Shown here piece by piece: positions 34,692 through 44,862 of a DNA stretch of 53,012 nt (its first letter is position 1; each line of letters begins with the position of its first letter). The DNA comes from Dechloromonas sp. Lineage in GTDB: Bacteria > Pseudomonadota > Gammaproteobacteria > Burkholderiales > Rhodocyclaceae. The notes under the pieces were generated by a model, which was given only the letters and a program-made list of their open reading frames with translations, made no database searches and was not told the DNA's origin. The stretch is taken from contig JAQTXC010000016.1 of NCBI GenBank assembly GCA_028689015.1, positions 1-53,012 on the forward strand, written 5' to 3'. A program made the translations under genes and the position numbers.

Positions 34692-35884
34692 CAGAACATC
34701 CGCATGCCGACACTGGACGGCTTGCCCGTGCTGGCCGTGTTTTCGCCCGTCACCACCTGATCGCCAGCGTTCAACTCACCACCCAGCACCTCGCTGCTGC
34801 GGTTGTCGGTGATCCCCAATTGAATGCTGACCGGACGGATTTTTTCGCCATCCAGCACGTAGACCGTGCCATTTTGTCCGTCGCGCTTCTTGCCCTTGCT
34901 GCCCCCGGCAGTTGACTCGCCAGCTTTCCGGTCAGCGCCCGCCGCTGGCTTATCGCCCGCCTCGCTCGGCTTAAAGCGCAAGGCGGCGTTAGGCACCAGT
35001 AAAACCTGGTCGCGCTGCTGCACACCAATCGTCACATACGCCGTCATGCCAGGCAGCAGGACCTGCTCGGGATTGGCCACTGAAATACGGACGTTATAGG
35101 TCACCACATTCTGCTGGTTGGTCGGATTCAGGCGAATCTGCTGCACCTGACCAGTGAAATTGCGGTTCGGAAAGGCGTCGACCGTAAATTTGGCCGTCTG
35201 CCCCTCGCGGATATGGGCAATATCGGCCTCGGCAAAACTGGTGTCGATGCGCATTTCAGACAAATCCTGGGCAATCTTGATCAGCACTGGCGTCTGAAAA
35301 CTGGCCGCCACCGTCTGCCCGAGATCGACCACACGATCGATGACTACGCCATCAACCGGCGAACGAATGACGGTAAACGCCAAGTTGGCGCGGTCACGTT
35401 CATTCTGTGCCTGGGCCAGCGCCAACTGCGCCCGCGCTGATTTCAAGGCCTGCCGGCTTTGCTCGTATTCCTGGCGCGACACGTACTCTTTGGCCCACAG
35501 GGCCTGCATCCGGCCTTCGTTGGCTTCCGCCAGTTCCAGCCCGGCCCGCGCATTCTGCACATTGGCCGCACTTTGCCGCTCGCTGGCAGCAACCAGGGCA
35601 TCGTCCAGTTCGAGCAGCGGCTGGCCACGTTTGACCTTGTCGTTGAAGTCAACGTAGAGCTTTTTCACCGTACCCGACACCTGGGTTCCCACATTAACCA
35701 GCACCACCGGATTGAGCGTGCCATTGGCCGAAACTGTCTGCGTCAAACTGGCCTTCTCCAGGGTATTGAGCTTGTAACGCACCGCCGGCGATTGCGCCGT
35801 GCGCTGCTGATAAACCCAGTACCCTCCCCCGACGGCCAGCGCCAGGAACAAGGCTCCTAGGGTCATTTTGCTTGCTCGTTTCAT
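34691..35884 (-). CDS. Periplasmic adaptor (membrane fusion) protein, MacA-like
   Basis: A 397-residue protein with one N-terminal membrane helix (about 6-27), a lipoyl/barrel-sandwich half starting VNVGTQVSGTVKKLYVDFND, a helical hairpin (about 95-150, Ala/Gln/Glu-rich), the second lipoyl half (VIRSPVDGVVIDRVVDLGQTV) and beta-barrel domains. A Lys/Gly-rich insertion (about 310-335) is unusual. Start ATG 35884 overlaps the upstream stop as ATGA. Confidence 0.92.
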   Translation of the reverse strand: MKRASKMTLGALFLALAVGGGYWVYQQRTAQSPAVRYKLNTLEKASLTQTVSANGTLNPVVLVNVGTQVSGTVKKLYVDFNDKVKRGQPLLELDDALVAASERQSAANVQNARAGLELAEANEGRMQALWAKEYVSRQEYEQSRQALKSARAQLALAQAQNERDRANLAFTVIRSPVDGVVIDRVVDLGQTVAASFQTPVLIKIAQDLSEMRIDTSFAEADIAHIREGQTAKFTVDAFPNRNFTGQVQQIRLNPTNQQNVVTYNVRISVANPEQVLLPGMTAYVTIGVQQRDQVLLVPNAALRFKPSEAGDKPAAGADRKAGESTAGGSKGKKRDGQNGTVYVLDGEKIRPVSIQLGITDNRSSEVLGGELNAGDQVVTGENTASTGKPSSVGMRMF

Positions 35885-37230
35885 TTTTTCTCTTCCAAAG
35901 CGGCTGGCCACTGCGCGCCATCCAGAATACCCATCGCCTGGGCCAGCGTCGCCCGCGACACCTGCCAGTCCAGCTCGGCTTGAATACGCTGCAGGCGTGC
36001 ACTGGCCAAAGCACTTTGCGCCGACAACAGTTCAAGGACAGAGCCAACACCAGCCTGGTAACGACCCAGCGCCACCAGGGCCGACTGCTCGGCGCTCGCC
36101 ATCAGATCAGCCGTCATCCGCAAGCTATGGCCGGCGGTCTGCCAGTTCTGATAGGCCCGCCAGACCTCCAGCGCCACCTGATGGTGCAAGCGATCACGCT
36201 GGGCCCCCCGGACATCGACCTGTGCCACCGCCTGCTGGACCCGATAAGTGGTGTCGTAGGCAGTAAATAGGGGAACATTCAAGGTCAGCCCCAACGTGCT
36301 GCTCTGGCTCTCCTGCCCCGCCAAGCGCTGCCAGGAAGGGCCCGCCGCCAGCGTCACCGTGGGTCGCCCCGCCGCCTGGGCGACGGCCACGCTGGCTTGA
36401 GCGGCCCGTAACTGCGCCTCGGCAGCCCGCAAGTCTGGTCGCTGAACCAGGGCACGCTCGATCAGACGATCAACATTCTGGTGCATGGCCGGCACATCGG
36501 CCAGTACAGGCCGGTCGGCCAGCACGAGGGGGGTTGATGCCGGAAAACCGAGCGCGTAGGCCAGTGCACCCCGCGCATTGGATGCCTCGCCGATACTGCG
36601 CTGGCGGTTGAGGATGGCCTGCGACCAGGCCGTCTTCGCCTGCAGACGATCAGCTGGCGTCCCCGCACCGATTTGGTAACGTGCTTCAGCCGCTGCATAA
36701 CTGGCCTGCGCCGCCCGTTCAGCTTCACCTGCTGCCTGCACCGCCGCCTGGGCGGCTTGCGCAGCATGAAAGCTCTGCACTGCGGCCAGAAAAACTGTCT
36801 GCACAGTCGCATCGCGACTGCCCAGCGCCGCTTCGAGCAAGGCGCCGGCATAATCACGGCCCGCCGTCCGTTGGCCACCATCGAGCAGCAGCCAGGACAA
36901 ACTAAGCGCTGCCGTTTGCGAATTGACGCTTTGCGTCTGGCCTTCACTGCGCGTCGCCTGCACCTTGCCGTCGAGCCGAGGCAGCCAGGCGGCCTCGGCC
37001 AGCGCCCATTGCGCTGCCTGACTACGCGCCAGAGCCCAGACCTCCCGGGTCTGCGGCTGCCGGCACAAAGCCAAATCAACCGCCGCCACCGCGGTCAGGG
37101 GTTCGGCTGGCAAGGTGCTAACACAGGGCGCCTGGACCGCCAGTTGCGAGTCGAGCGGCCAGGGATCGCTCAGATTGATGGCTTGCGCCAGCAGCGGCCA
37201 CAGACTGAGAAGGGCAATAAGAATACGCAT
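35881..37230 (-). CDS. TolC-family outer membrane channel
   Basis: A 449-residue protein with a signal peptide ([17 protein letters not shown]) and two repeats of the TolC coiled-coil/beta-barrel architecture: Ala-rich helices with [21 protein letters not shown] and a late [21 protein letters not shown]. It would complete the tripartite exporter encoded downstream. Start ATG 37230; the frame continues upstream towards pyrD but that part lacks a signal sequence. Confidence 0.92.
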   Translation of the reverse strand: MRILIALLSLWPLLAQAINLSDPWPLDSQLAVQAPCVSTLPAEPLTAVAAVDLALCRQPQTREVWALARSQAAQWALAEAAWLPRLDGKVQATRSEGQTQSVNSQTAALSLSWLLLDGGQRTAGRDYAGALLEAALGSRDATVQTVFLAAVQSFHAAQAAQAAVQAAGEAERAAQASYAAAEARYQIGAGTPADRLQAKTAWSQAILNRQRSIGEASNARGALAYALGFPASTPLVLADRPVLADVPAMHQNVDRLIERALVQRPDLRAAEAQLRAAQASVAVAQAAGRPTVTLAAGPSWQRLAGQESQSSTLGLTLNVPLFTAYDTTYRVQQAVAQVDVRGAQRDRLHHQVALEVWRAYQNWQTAGHSLRMTADLMASAEQSALVALGRYQAGVGSVLELLSAQSALASARLQRIQAELDWQVSRATLAQAMGILDGAQWPAALEEKK

Positions 37231-37327
37231 GGCGCGCAGTGTAGCCTGCCGGATTAGCAAAAATCTGTTACCAATTGTTGGTCGGCACGCAGCCTGCATG
37301 CTGCATTGCGGTAAAATCGCGCCCACT

Positions 37328-38374
37328 ATGCTCTATCCGCTCATTCGTAAATTCTTTTTTTCGCTGGATGCCGAAACAGCCCACGGTCTGGGCCTGAACG
37401 GCATGTCCTTCCTGCACTCCGCCGGTTTTCTCGGTTTGCTCGCCAAACCGGTCCCGGCTTGCCCAGTCGACCTGATGGGCATCCGCTTTCCCAACCCGGT
37501 CGGTCTGGCCGCCGGACTGGACAAGAACGGCGCGCATATCGACGCCCTGGCCCGCCTGGGTTTCGGTTTCATCGAAATCGGCACCATCACCCCGCGCCCG
37601 CAGGACGGCAACCCGAAACCGCGCATTTTCCGCATTCCAGAAGCGCAAGGCATCATTAACCGCATGGGCTTCAACAATGCCGGCGTCGATGCCCTGCTGG
37701 CCAATGTCCGGGCCGCCGAATTCCCGAAAAAAGGCGGCATCCTCGGCATCAACATCGGCAAGAATGCAATGACGCCGATCGAGAAGGCCGCTGACGATTA
37801 CCTGATCTGCCTCGACAAGGTGTACAACGAAGCGACCTATATCACGGTCAACATTTCGTCGCCGAACACCAAAAACCTGCGCGAACTGCAGAAGGACGAG
37901 GCACTCGACGACCTGCTCTGCCAATTGAAGGCCAGACACGCCCAGTTGACAGAAAAATTCGGCAAGTACGTGCCGATGACGCTGAAAATCGCCCCTGATC
38001 TCGATGATGCGCAAATCACCGCCATCGCCGATGCGCTGCGCCGCCACCGTTTTGATGGCGTCATCGCGACCAATACCACGCTGGCGCGCGATGGCGTCGA
38101 GCACCTACCCAATGGCAGCGAAACGGGTGGGCTGTCCGGCGCCCCCGTGTTCGCGCGGTCAACGGCCGTTCTGGGCAAATTATCGACCGCGCTGGCCGGC
38201 GAGGTGCCGATCATTGGGGTCGGCGGGATTCTGTCCGGTGCCGACGGGGCCGCCAAGATCGCTGCCGGTGCCGATCTCGTCCAGCTTTACAGCGGCTTCA
38301 TCTACCGTGGCCCGGAACTGATCGGCGAAGTGGCTGATGCGGTCAACCAGGCCCGCCGGGAGAAAACCGTATAA
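37328..38374 (+). CDS. pyrD: Dihydroorotate dehydrogenase (quinone), class 2
   Basis: A 348-residue FMN enzyme that oxidises dihydroorotate with quinone as acceptor. N-terminal membrane-associating helices ([19 protein letters not shown]) mark class 2. Core motifs: [49 protein letters not shown] with the catalytic Ser, and the FMN phosphate loop [14 protein letters not shown]. Divergent from the TolC-like gene across 97 bases. Confidence 0.97.
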   Translation: MLYPLIRKFFFSLDAETAHGLGLNGMSFLHSAGFLGLLAKPVPACPVDLMGIRFPNPVGLAAGLDKNGAHIDALARLGFGFIEIGTITPRPQDGNPKPRIFRIPEAQGIINRMGFNNAGVDALLANVRAAEFPKKGGILGINIGKNAMTPIEKAADDYLICLDKVYNEATYITVNISSPNTKNLRELQKDEALDDLLCQLKARHAQLTEKFGKYVPMTLKIAPDLDDAQITAIADALRRHRFDGVIATNTTLARDGVEHLPNGSETGGLSGAPVFARSTAVLGKLSTALAGEVPIIGVGGILSGADGAAKIAAGADLVQLYSGFIYRGPELIGEVADAVNQARREKTV

Positions 38375-38393
38375 GGCCATAAGGGGCGCGCGG

Positions 38394-38422
38394 TTGTTTG
38401 CCCCGCCCCAAAGCCCGATAAT
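38394..38422 (+). promoter_or_regulatory. Candidate promoter of the rsx operon
   Basis: TTGTTT and GATAAT separated by 17 bases, ending 27 bases before the rsxA ATG, in the short gap after pyrD. Confidence 0.4.
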
Positions 38423-38448
38423 ACGGCCCTCTGCCTCTCCCCCCAGCC

Positions 38449-39033
38449 ATGAGCCATTACCTTTTCATTCTTGTCGGCGCGGTGCTCGTCAACAACGTCG
38501 TGCTGGTCAAGATGCTCGGCCTGTGCCCGTTCATGGGCGTTTCCAAAAAGCTGGAAACAGCCTACGGCATGGGTGCCGCCACCACCTTCGTGCTGACCAT
38601 GGCGACCGGGGCCAGTTACATCATCGACCACTACCTGTTGATGCCCTTTGGCCTGGAATACCTGCGCGCCCTGTCCTTCATCGTCACCATCGCCGCCATC
38701 GTGCAGATGACCGAAATGGTCATCGCCAAGACCTCACCGACGCTGCAACAAACGCTGGGCATCTACCTGCCGCTGATCACCACCAACTGCGCCGTGCTCG
38801 GCGTGCCGCTACTGAACATTTCCAACGGCCACAACTTCATTGAGTCGCTGCTCTTTGGCGCCGGCAGCGCCGTGGGCTTCTCGCTGGTCCTGATCCTGTT
38901 CGCCGGCATCCGCGAGCGGGTTGAAGGGGCCGACGTGCCGGTTCATTTTCGCGGTGCTGCCATCGCCATGGTCACCGCCGGCCTGATGGCCCTGGCCTTC
39001 ATGGGCTTTGCCGGCCTGGACAAATACCAGTAA
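38449..39033 (+). CDS. rsxA: Rnf complex subunit RsxA
   Basis: A 194-residue membrane protein with six helices, including [18 protein letters not shown] and [17 protein letters not shown], whose Cys residues bind the intramembrane iron-sulfur site in the RnfA/RnfE pair. First gene of a complete rsxABCDGE set; the Rnf complex couples ferredoxin and NAD redox chemistry to ion transport. Confidence 0.97.
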   Translation: MSHYLFILVGAVLVNNVVLVKMLGLCPFMGVSKKLETAYGMGAATTFVLTMATGASYIIDHYLLMPFGLEYLRALSFIVTIAAIVQMTEMVIAKTSPTLQQTLGIYLPLITTNCAVLGVPLLNISNGHNFIESLLFGAGSAVGFSLVLILFAGIRERVEGADVPVHFRGAAIAMVTAGLMALAFMGFAGLDKYQ

Positions 39034-39611
39034 TGGACATCCTGCTCGCCATCGCCATCATGGCCCTCGGTGCCGTCGTGCTCGGTGCGGCGCTCGGTTA
39101 CGCCTCGATCAAATTTAAGGTCGAGGGTGATCCGCTGGTCGAGAAGATCGAGGCCATCCTGCCGCAGACACAGTGCGGACAGTGCGGCTACCCCGGCTGC
39201 AAACCCTATGCCGAAGCGATCGCCAAGGGCGAATGCGACATCAACCTGTGCCCGCCGGGCGGCATGGAGGGCGTGCAGCGCCTGGCCGACCTGCTCGGCC
39301 GCGAGGTCAAGCCGCTGGAAGCCGAGGAAAAGCCCAAGCAGGTCGCCATCATCGACGAAAACACCTGTATCGGCTGCACCCTATGCATCCAGGCCTGCCC
39401 GGTCGATGCCATCGTCGGTGCGGCCAAGCAGATGCACACCATCATCGCCCAGCAGTGCACCGGTTGCGAACTGTGCCTGCCCCCCTGCCCGGTCGAGTGC
39501 ATCCGCATGGACACGCTTACCGAGAACATCGATAACTGGAAATGGAAATTCCCGGTCATCAAGATCAAGCCAGAAGCGCGCCAGGCCGCCCCGCTGGAGG
39601 ATGCCGCCTGA
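39033..39611 (+). CDS. rsxB: Rnf complex iron-sulfur subunit RsxB
   Basis: A 192-residue protein: an N-terminal membrane anchor, the Cys set CGQCGYPGC followed by CDINLC (one cluster), then two ferredoxin-type motifs [12 protein letters not shown] and [12 protein letters not shown]. Its ATG shares one base with the rsxA stop (TAATG). Confidence 0.97.
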   Translation: MDILLAIAIMALGAVVLGAALGYASIKFKVEGDPLVEKIEAILPQTQCGQCGYPGCKPYAEAIAKGECDINLCPPGGMEGVQRLADLLGREVKPLEAEEKPKQVAIIDENTCIGCTLCIQACPVDAIVGAAKQMHTIIAQQCTGCELCLPPCPVECIRMDTLTENIDNWKWKFPVIKIKPEARQAAPLEDAA

Positions 39612-41371
39612 TGCTCAAGCAACTGTTCAAATTCAAAGGTGGGGTCAAGCCGCCCACCAACAAGACGCAATCGACCACCCTGCCGATTGCCGGCGCACCC
39701 ATCCCCTCACGCCTGGTCGTACCCCTGCACCAGAGCATCGGCGGCACGCCGCGCCCGGTCGTGCAGGCCGGCGACACCGTGTTGAAGGGCCAGTTGATCG
39801 GCGAAGCCGACGGCTGGATCTCGGCCGCCGTCCACGCCCCGACCTCGGGCACGGTGGTCGATGTCGGCATGTACGTTCAGCCGCACCCCTCCGGCCTGGA
39901 CGCGCAGTGCGTGGTCATCGAACCAGATGGCCGCGACCAGTGGATCGCACACGCGCCCTTCGACTACGCCCATGCCACGCCCGACGCAGTTCGCCATTAC
40001 CTGCAGCAATCCGGCGTCGTTGGCCTGGGCGGTGCGGTTTTCCCGACCCACGGCAAGTTGACCGCATCAAAGACGGTGCCGATGGATGAACTGATCATCA
40101 ACGGTGCCGAATGCGAACCTTTCATCACCTGCGACGACCTCCTGATGCGCGAGCGGGCCGAGGACGTCGTGCGTGGCATCGGCGTGTTCCGCGACCTGCT
40201 GAAGCCGAAGAAAGTGCTGATCGGCATCGAGGACAACAAACCGGAAGCCGCGGCCGCCATGCGGGCTGCGGTCAACGCGCTGGGCGAGCAATTTCTGGTC
40301 GTCCAGGTACCGACGCTGTATCCGGCTGGTGGCGCCAAGCAGCTGATCCGCGTCCTGACCGGCAAGGAAGTGCCGGCCAGTAAACGCTCGACCGATCTCG
40401 GCGTTCAGTGCTTCAACGTCGCCACGGCCTATACCGCCTGGTGCGCCATCGCCACCGGCCAACCCGTCATCTCGCGCCTGGTGACGGTCAGCGGCAACGT
40501 CCAGGCACCCCGCAATTACGAGGTGCTGATCGGCACCCCGATGGGCGAACTGCTGCAACTTGGCCAACCCCACCCGGACACCGACGGCATCGTCATGGGG
40601 GGGCCGATGATGGGCTTCCTGGTGCCGAATGACACGGTACCCGTCGTCAAGGCGACCAACTGCCTGATTGCCCATTCGGAACGCCTGTTTCCGCCCAAGG
40701 CCCCGGAAATGCCGTGCATTCGCTGCGGCGCCTGTGGCGAAGCCTGCCCGCACGAACTGCAACCGTTCGAACTGTACTGGAACGCCCGCGCCAGGAATTT
40801 CGGCAAGACCCAGGAATTCCATATCTTCGACTGTATCGAATGCGGCTGCTGTTCCTTCGTCTGTCCGTCACGCATCCCGCTGGTCCAGTACTTCCGCTTT
40901 GCCAAGAGCGAGATCTGGGCGCGCGAACGCGAAAAGAATGCCGCGGACGAAGCGAAGGTCCGTTTCGAATTCAAGCAATACCGGGAAGAACGCGAAAAGG
41001 CCGAGAAAGCCGAGAAACTGGCCAAGGCCGCCGCCGCCCAGGCTGCCAAGAAAGCCGCCGAGGCGGCCGCCATCGCCGCAGTTGAAAGCCCATCCGAGAC
41101 GCCCGCCCCGGCACCTACCGAGGCAACTGGCAACACCCCGCTGCCTGCGGTCGACCCGGCCCAGGACGCCAAAAAGGCGGCCATTGCCGCCGCCATGGCC
41201 CGCGCCAAGGCGCAGCGCGAAGCTGCCCAGCCGAAAAACACCGAAACCCTGAATGCCGACCAGGCCCGTGAACTGGCTGACATTGAAGCCCGTCGCCAAC
41301 AGGCGGGTATCGTCGAAGCCCGCACAGCCGTTCCCCCGCCCTCCGACGCGGCGACACAGAAAGCCGAATGA
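39611..41371 (+). CDS. rsxC: Rnf complex subunit RsxC
   Basis: A 586-residue protein with a barrel-sandwich N-terminus, a Complex I 51-kDa-like FMN/NADH domain (LGGAVFPTHGKL, INGAECEPFITCDD) and two 4Fe-4S motifs, CIRCGACGEACP and CIECGCCSFVCP. The C-terminal 150 residues are Ala/Lys/Glu-rich, probably coiled-coil, as in many RnfC. Start overlaps the rsxB stop as TGATG. Confidence 0.97.
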   Translation: MLKQLFKFKGGVKPPTNKTQSTTLPIAGAPIPSRLVVPLHQSIGGTPRPVVQAGDTVLKGQLIGEADGWISAAVHAPTSGTVVDVGMYVQPHPSGLDAQCVVIEPDGRDQWIAHAPFDYAHATPDAVRHYLQQSGVVGLGGAVFPTHGKLTASKTVPMDELIINGAECEPFITCDDLLMRERAEDVVRGIGVFRDLLKPKKVLIGIEDNKPEAAAAMRAAVNALGEQFLVVQVPTLYPAGGAKQLIRVLTGKEVPASKRSTDLGVQCFNVATAYTAWCAIATGQPVISRLVTVSGNVQAPRNYEVLIGTPMGELLQLGQPHPDTDGIVMGGPMMGFLVPNDTVPVVKATNCLIAHSERLFPPKAPEMPCIRCGACGEACPHELQPFELYWNARARNFGKTQEFHIFDCIECGCCSFVCPSRIPLVQYFRFAKSEIWAREREKNAADEAKVRFEFKQYREEREKAEKAEKLAKAAAAQAAKKAAEAAAIAAVESPSETPAPAPTEATGNTPLPAVDPAQDAKKAAIAAAMARAKAQREAAQPKNTETLNADQARELADIEARRQQAGIVEARTAVPPPSDAATQKAE

Positions 41372-42402
41372 TGTTTGCTCCCGCGCCTTTCCTGCTCAAG
41401 GATGCCAGCGTCAGCCAAGTGATGACGCAAGTCTGTATGGCCCTCATCCCGGGCATCGCCGCCTATAGCTGGCTGGTTGGTCCGGCCATCCTGATCCAGC
41501 TGACCATCGCCTCGCTCACCGCCCTGCTGGCCGAAGCGCTGATGCTTTACCTACGCGACAAACCATTGGCCCTGTTCCTGTCCGATGGTTCGGCTGTCGT
41601 CACCGCCTGGCTGATCGCCCTGACTTTTCCGCCACTCGCCCCGTGGTGGCTGGTCACCACCGGCACCGTCTTTGCCATTGTCTTCGCCAAGCACATTTAC
41701 GGCGGGCTGGGTCAGAACCCATTCAATCCCGCCATGGTCGCCTTTGCGGTCTGCATCGTCGCCTTCCCGGCACAAATGTCGCAATGGCCGAACATTGGCC
41801 TGGAACAAAGCCTGGTCGACCAATTAAACATCATTCTTGGCCTGGCACCGCGGGTTGACGCCCTCTCCGGCGCCACGCCACTCGATGCCATGAAGACGGC
41901 GCTCAAACTCGGCGATGGCCAGGTCGACATCGCCCACCTGCTGGCCAATCAGGACATTTACGGTAATTTTGCCGGTCGTGGCTGGGAGTGGGTCGCCACC
42001 GGCTACCTGCTTGGCGGCCTGTGGCTGTGGCAACGCAAGCTGATTACCTGGCACGCCCCATTTGCCTTTCTCGCCGCCCTGATCAGCCTTTCCGGCGCGC
42101 TCTGGCTTTATCAACCGGCCACCTTTGCCAGCCCACTCTTCCACCTGCTATCCGGTGGCGCCATGCTGGGGGCCTTCTTCATCGTCACCGACCCGGTGTC
42201 CGGCTGCACCACGCCGCGCGGCAAGCTGATCTTCGGCGCCGGCGTCGGCCTGCTCGCCTACATCATCCGGGTGTTCGGCGGCTACCCCGATGGCGTGGCC
42301 TTTGCCATCTTGTTGATGAACCTGTCGGCACCGGTCATTGACCTGCTGACCCAGCCGAAAATCTTCGGCCTCAAGGCTGCCGGCAAGGGAGAACGGCGAT
42401 GA
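41368..42402 (+). CDS. rsxD: Rnf complex subunit RsxD
   Basis: A 344-residue integral membrane protein with about nine helices and the flavinylation motif SGATPLDAMKT, where the Thr carries FMN by a phosphoester bond in characterised RnfD. Two adjacent ATG codons (41368 and 41371) overlap the rsxC stop; either may be used. Confidence 0.97.
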   Translation: MMFAPAPFLLKDASVSQVMTQVCMALIPGIAAYSWLVGPAILIQLTIASLTALLAEALMLYLRDKPLALFLSDGSAVVTAWLIALTFPPLAPWWLVTTGTVFAIVFAKHIYGGLGQNPFNPAMVAFAVCIVAFPAQMSQWPNIGLEQSLVDQLNIILGLAPRVDALSGATPLDAMKTALKLGDGQVDIAHLLANQDIYGNFAGRGWEWVATGYLLGGLWLWQRKLITWHAPFAFLAALISLSGALWLYQPATFASPLFHLLSGGAMLGAFFIVTDPVSGCTTPRGKLIFGAGVGLLAYIIRVFGGYPDGVAFAILLMNLSAPVIDLLTQPKIFGLKAAGKGERR

Positions 42403-43067
42403 GTACGTCGCGCGAATTTTCTGCGCCGGGCATGGCCCTCCGCACGGCGGCCATCCTGTTCATCTTCGTCATCATCTTCACTGCTCTGCTTTCTGCGGCC
42501 TATCAGTGGACCAAGCCGGCCATCGATGCCTCAGCCCTTGAAGAAAAGATGAAGCTGCTCAATGAGGTTCTGCCCGCAGGAAGTTACGACAACGTTCTGC
42601 TCGATGACGTAATCATCCTGCCGCCCACCGCCGAACTCGGCCTCAAGGAACCCAGCACCTTGTACCGGGCGCGCCGTGCCGGGCAGCCGGGCGCACTGAT
42701 TTTCGAAGCCGCCGCCACCGATGGTTACGCCGGTCGCATCAAGCTGTTGATCGCCCTGGGCGCCGACGGCACGGTGGCCGGGGTGCGCGTCACCCAGCAC
42801 AAGGAAACACCGGGCCTGGGCGATTACATCGAGCCCAAAAAAGACCGCAACAAAACGCGGCCATGGATCCACCAGTTTTCCGGCCTGTCGCTACAGAACA
42901 CAGTCGACAAGGACTGGAAGGTCAAAAAGGATGGTGGCCACCTCGATTATTACGCTGGTGCCACCATTAGCCCGCGCGCCATTGCCAAAGCCGTGCGCAA
43001 GGCCGTGCTGTGGGCGACTGAACACAATGATCGCCTGTTTGCCAACAAGGAGGCCAAGCAGCCATGA
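42399..43067 (+). CDS. rsxG: Rnf complex subunit RsxG
   Basis: A 222-residue protein with one N-terminal helix and a periplasmic FMN-binding domain (VRVTQHKETPGLGDYIEPKK). The FMN-attachment motif reads YYAGATIS instead of the usual [S/T]GATx[S/T]; the acceptor Thr is kept but the residue before Gly is Ala. ATGA overlap with rsxD. Confidence 0.96.
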   Translation: MSTSREFSAPGMALRTAAILFIFVIIFTALLSAAYQWTKPAIDASALEEKMKLLNEVLPAGSYDNVLLDDVIILPPTAELGLKEPSTLYRARRAGQPGALIFEAAATDGYAGRIKLLIALGADGTVAGVRVTQHKETPGLGDYIEPKKDRNKTRPWIHQFSGLSLQNTVDKDWKVKKDGGHLDYYAGATISPRAIAKAVRKAVLWATEHNDRLFANKEAKQP

Positions 43068-43750
43068 CGCGTGACGAATTGCTGACCATTGCCCGCAATG
43101 GCCTGTGGAAACAGAATACCTCGCTGGTGCAGGTGCTCGGCCTCTGCCCGCTGCTGGCCGTCACAACCAATGCGGTCAATGGCATCATGCTGTCCCTGGC
43201 CACCATCCTGGTCATGGCCCTGGCCAACGTCGCCGTCGCCTCGCTGCGCAATCTGATTCCACACGAAATCCGCATCCCGGTCTTCATCCTCATCGTTGCC
43301 GCCCTGGTCACCGTGGTCGACCTGCTGTTCAACGCCAATTTGCACGAACTCTATCTGGTACTCGGCATTTTCATCCCGCTGATCGTCACCAACTGCATCG
43401 TACTGGCCCGCGTCGAAGCCTTCGCCGCCAAGAACCCCCCTTTGCAATCCACCGTCGATGGCTTGTTCATGGGGCTGGGCATGCTGTGGACGCTGGGTTT
43501 GCTTGGCGGGCTGCGCGAACTGCTCGGCAGCGGTACCTTGCTCGGCGGTATCGACATGGTTTTCCCCGCCTTGTCACCCATTCAACTGCTGCCGGAAAGT
43601 TACCCCGGCTTCCTGCTGGCCCTGCTGCCACCCGGTGCCTTCATCCTGCTCGGCTGCATGATTGCCTGGAAAAACTGGCTGGATGCCCGCGCCGCTGCCC
43701 GGGCCCGCCAGCAACCGCCAGCACCGGTCGAGGCCATCGGCTGCCATTGA
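43064..43750 (+). CDS. rsxE: Rnf complex subunit RsxE
   Basis: A 228-residue membrane protein paralogous to RsxA, with LGLCPLLAVTTNAVNG and FIPLIVTNCIVLARVEAFA, and an Ala/Arg/Gln-rich C-terminal tail. ATGA overlap with rsxG. Completes the operon. Confidence 0.97.
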   Translation: MTRDELLTIARNGLWKQNTSLVQVLGLCPLLAVTTNAVNGIMLSLATILVMALANVAVASLRNLIPHEIRIPVFILIVAALVTVVDLLFNANLHELYLVLGIFIPLIVTNCIVLARVEAFAAKNPPLQSTVDGLFMGLGMLWTLGLLGGLRELLGSGTLLGGIDMVFPALSPIQLLPESYPGFLLALLPPGAFILLGCMIAWKNWLDARAAARARQQPPAPVEAIGCH

Positions 43751-44862
43751 CCCGACCATTCGCCTCGCCCAGCGTGCGTGTCGCCCAAATTCGCGACCAC
43801 CTCCAGGCCCAGGGGGCCAAGGCGCCGCACATCGACCGCATCCTGCGAGCCTGGCTTAATGCGCGCCCGCTCGATGCCGGGCCGCGCCACCAGCCCGCCG
43901 AGAGCTTTCTCCCTCTGGCCGTCCGCCAGGCCTTACCGGCCCTGGCCGGAGAACTCGACCAATTGGCCGTGGTCGTTTCCGAACATCCAGATGGCGAGGG
44001 TGCAGCCCGCCTGCTGGTCAAGCTAAGCGACCAGCAACTGGTAGAAAGCGTCTTGCTGCCGCGCCAAGGCTTGTGCGTTTCGACGCAGATCGGCTGCGCG
44101 GTGGGATGCACTTTCTGCATGACCGGTCGCGAAGGTCTGATCCGTCAGGTTAGCAGTGTCGAAATGCTCGCCCAGTTCGTCCTGGCCCGCCGCCAGCGTC
44201 CCATTCGTCGTGTCGTTTTCATGGGCATGGGTGAGCCGTCACACAATCTGGACAACGTCCTGGAAACCATCGAATTACTGGGCACGGCTGGCGGTATCGG
44301 TCACAAGAACCTGGTGTTTTCGACTGTTGGCGATCATCGTGTATTCGAGCGCCTGCCGCAGGGCCCGGTCGTACCGGCTTTGGCCTTGTCGCTACACAGC
44401 ACGCGGGCTGAACTCCGCGCCCAACTCCTGCCGAAGGCCGCCGCGATTTCGCCTGAAGAGCTGGTCGACCGTGCCGAAACCTATGCCCGTCGCACCGGCT
44501 ATCCCATCCAGTATCAATGGACCCTACTCGCCGGCCTCAATGACAGCCTGGATGAAATGGACGGCATCGTCCGCCTGCTGCATGGGAAGTACGCGATCAT
44601 GAACCTGATTCCGTACAACAGCACCGCCGCCCTCGACTTCCAGCGCCCGGCGCTGGCGCACATCACCACCCTGGCCCGCTACCTACACAGTCAGGGTATC
44701 CGGACCACGGTACGTAATTCAGCGGGACAGGACGTGGAGGGTGGTTGCGGTCAACTACGGGCACGGGCCGAAAATGCCCGACGACCAGGGGGGGCTCAAT
44801 CTGCCAAATCGCTCTCGCCAGCCACGGCCACGCAATTACGACCCCGCCGCTTGGCGACGTAA
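43747..44862 (+). CDS. RlmN/Cfr-family radical SAM methyltransferase, divergent
   Basis: About 371 residues from a TTG that overlaps the rsxE stop (TTGA). The radical SAM cluster motif CX3CX2C is at Cys117, 121 and 124, preceded by Cys110 (LCVSTQ), and the conserved C-terminal Cys334 (GGCGQL) corresponds to the methyl-carrying Cys355 of E. coli RlmN. FMGMGEPSHNLDNVLE and LSLHSTRAELRAQLLP replace the usual RlmN wording, so it is probably a paralogue rather than the housekeeping A2503 enzyme. GTG 43774 is an alternative start. The 3' end overlaps the opposing GGDEF gene by 67 bases. Confidence 0.82.
   Translation: MTRPFASPSVRVAQIRDHLQAQGAKAPHIDRILRAWLNARPLDAGPRHQPAESFLPLAVRQALPALAGELDQLAVVVSEHPDGEGAARLLVKLSDQQLVESVLLPRQGLCVSTQIGCAVGCTFCMTGREGLIRQVSSVEMLAQFVLARRQRPIRRVVFMGMGEPSHNLDNVLETIELLGTAGGIGHKNLVFSTVGDHRVFERLPQGPVVPALALSLHSTRAELRAQLLPKAAAISPEELVDRAETYARRTGYPIQYQWTLLAGLNDSLDEMDGIVRLLHGKYAIMNLIPYNSTAALDFQRPALAHITTLARYLHSQGIRTTVRNSAGQDVEGGCGQLRARAENARRPGGAQSAKSLSPATATQLRPRRLAT

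Noticed and set aside
37289-37304. Inverted repeat GCAGC-N6-GCTGC before pyrD as an operator
   Set aside because: Only five base pairs and no second copy; such repeats are common by chance here.
39070-40089. Arg/Ser/Pro-rich frame of 339 codons across rsxB and rsxC
   Set aside because: An out-of-frame reading of strongly supported Rnf genes.
38449-43750. Higher G+C of the Rnf region as a sign of horizontal transfer
   Set aside because: The shift is modest by eye and the flanking genes are ordinary; a windowed composition analysis would be needed.
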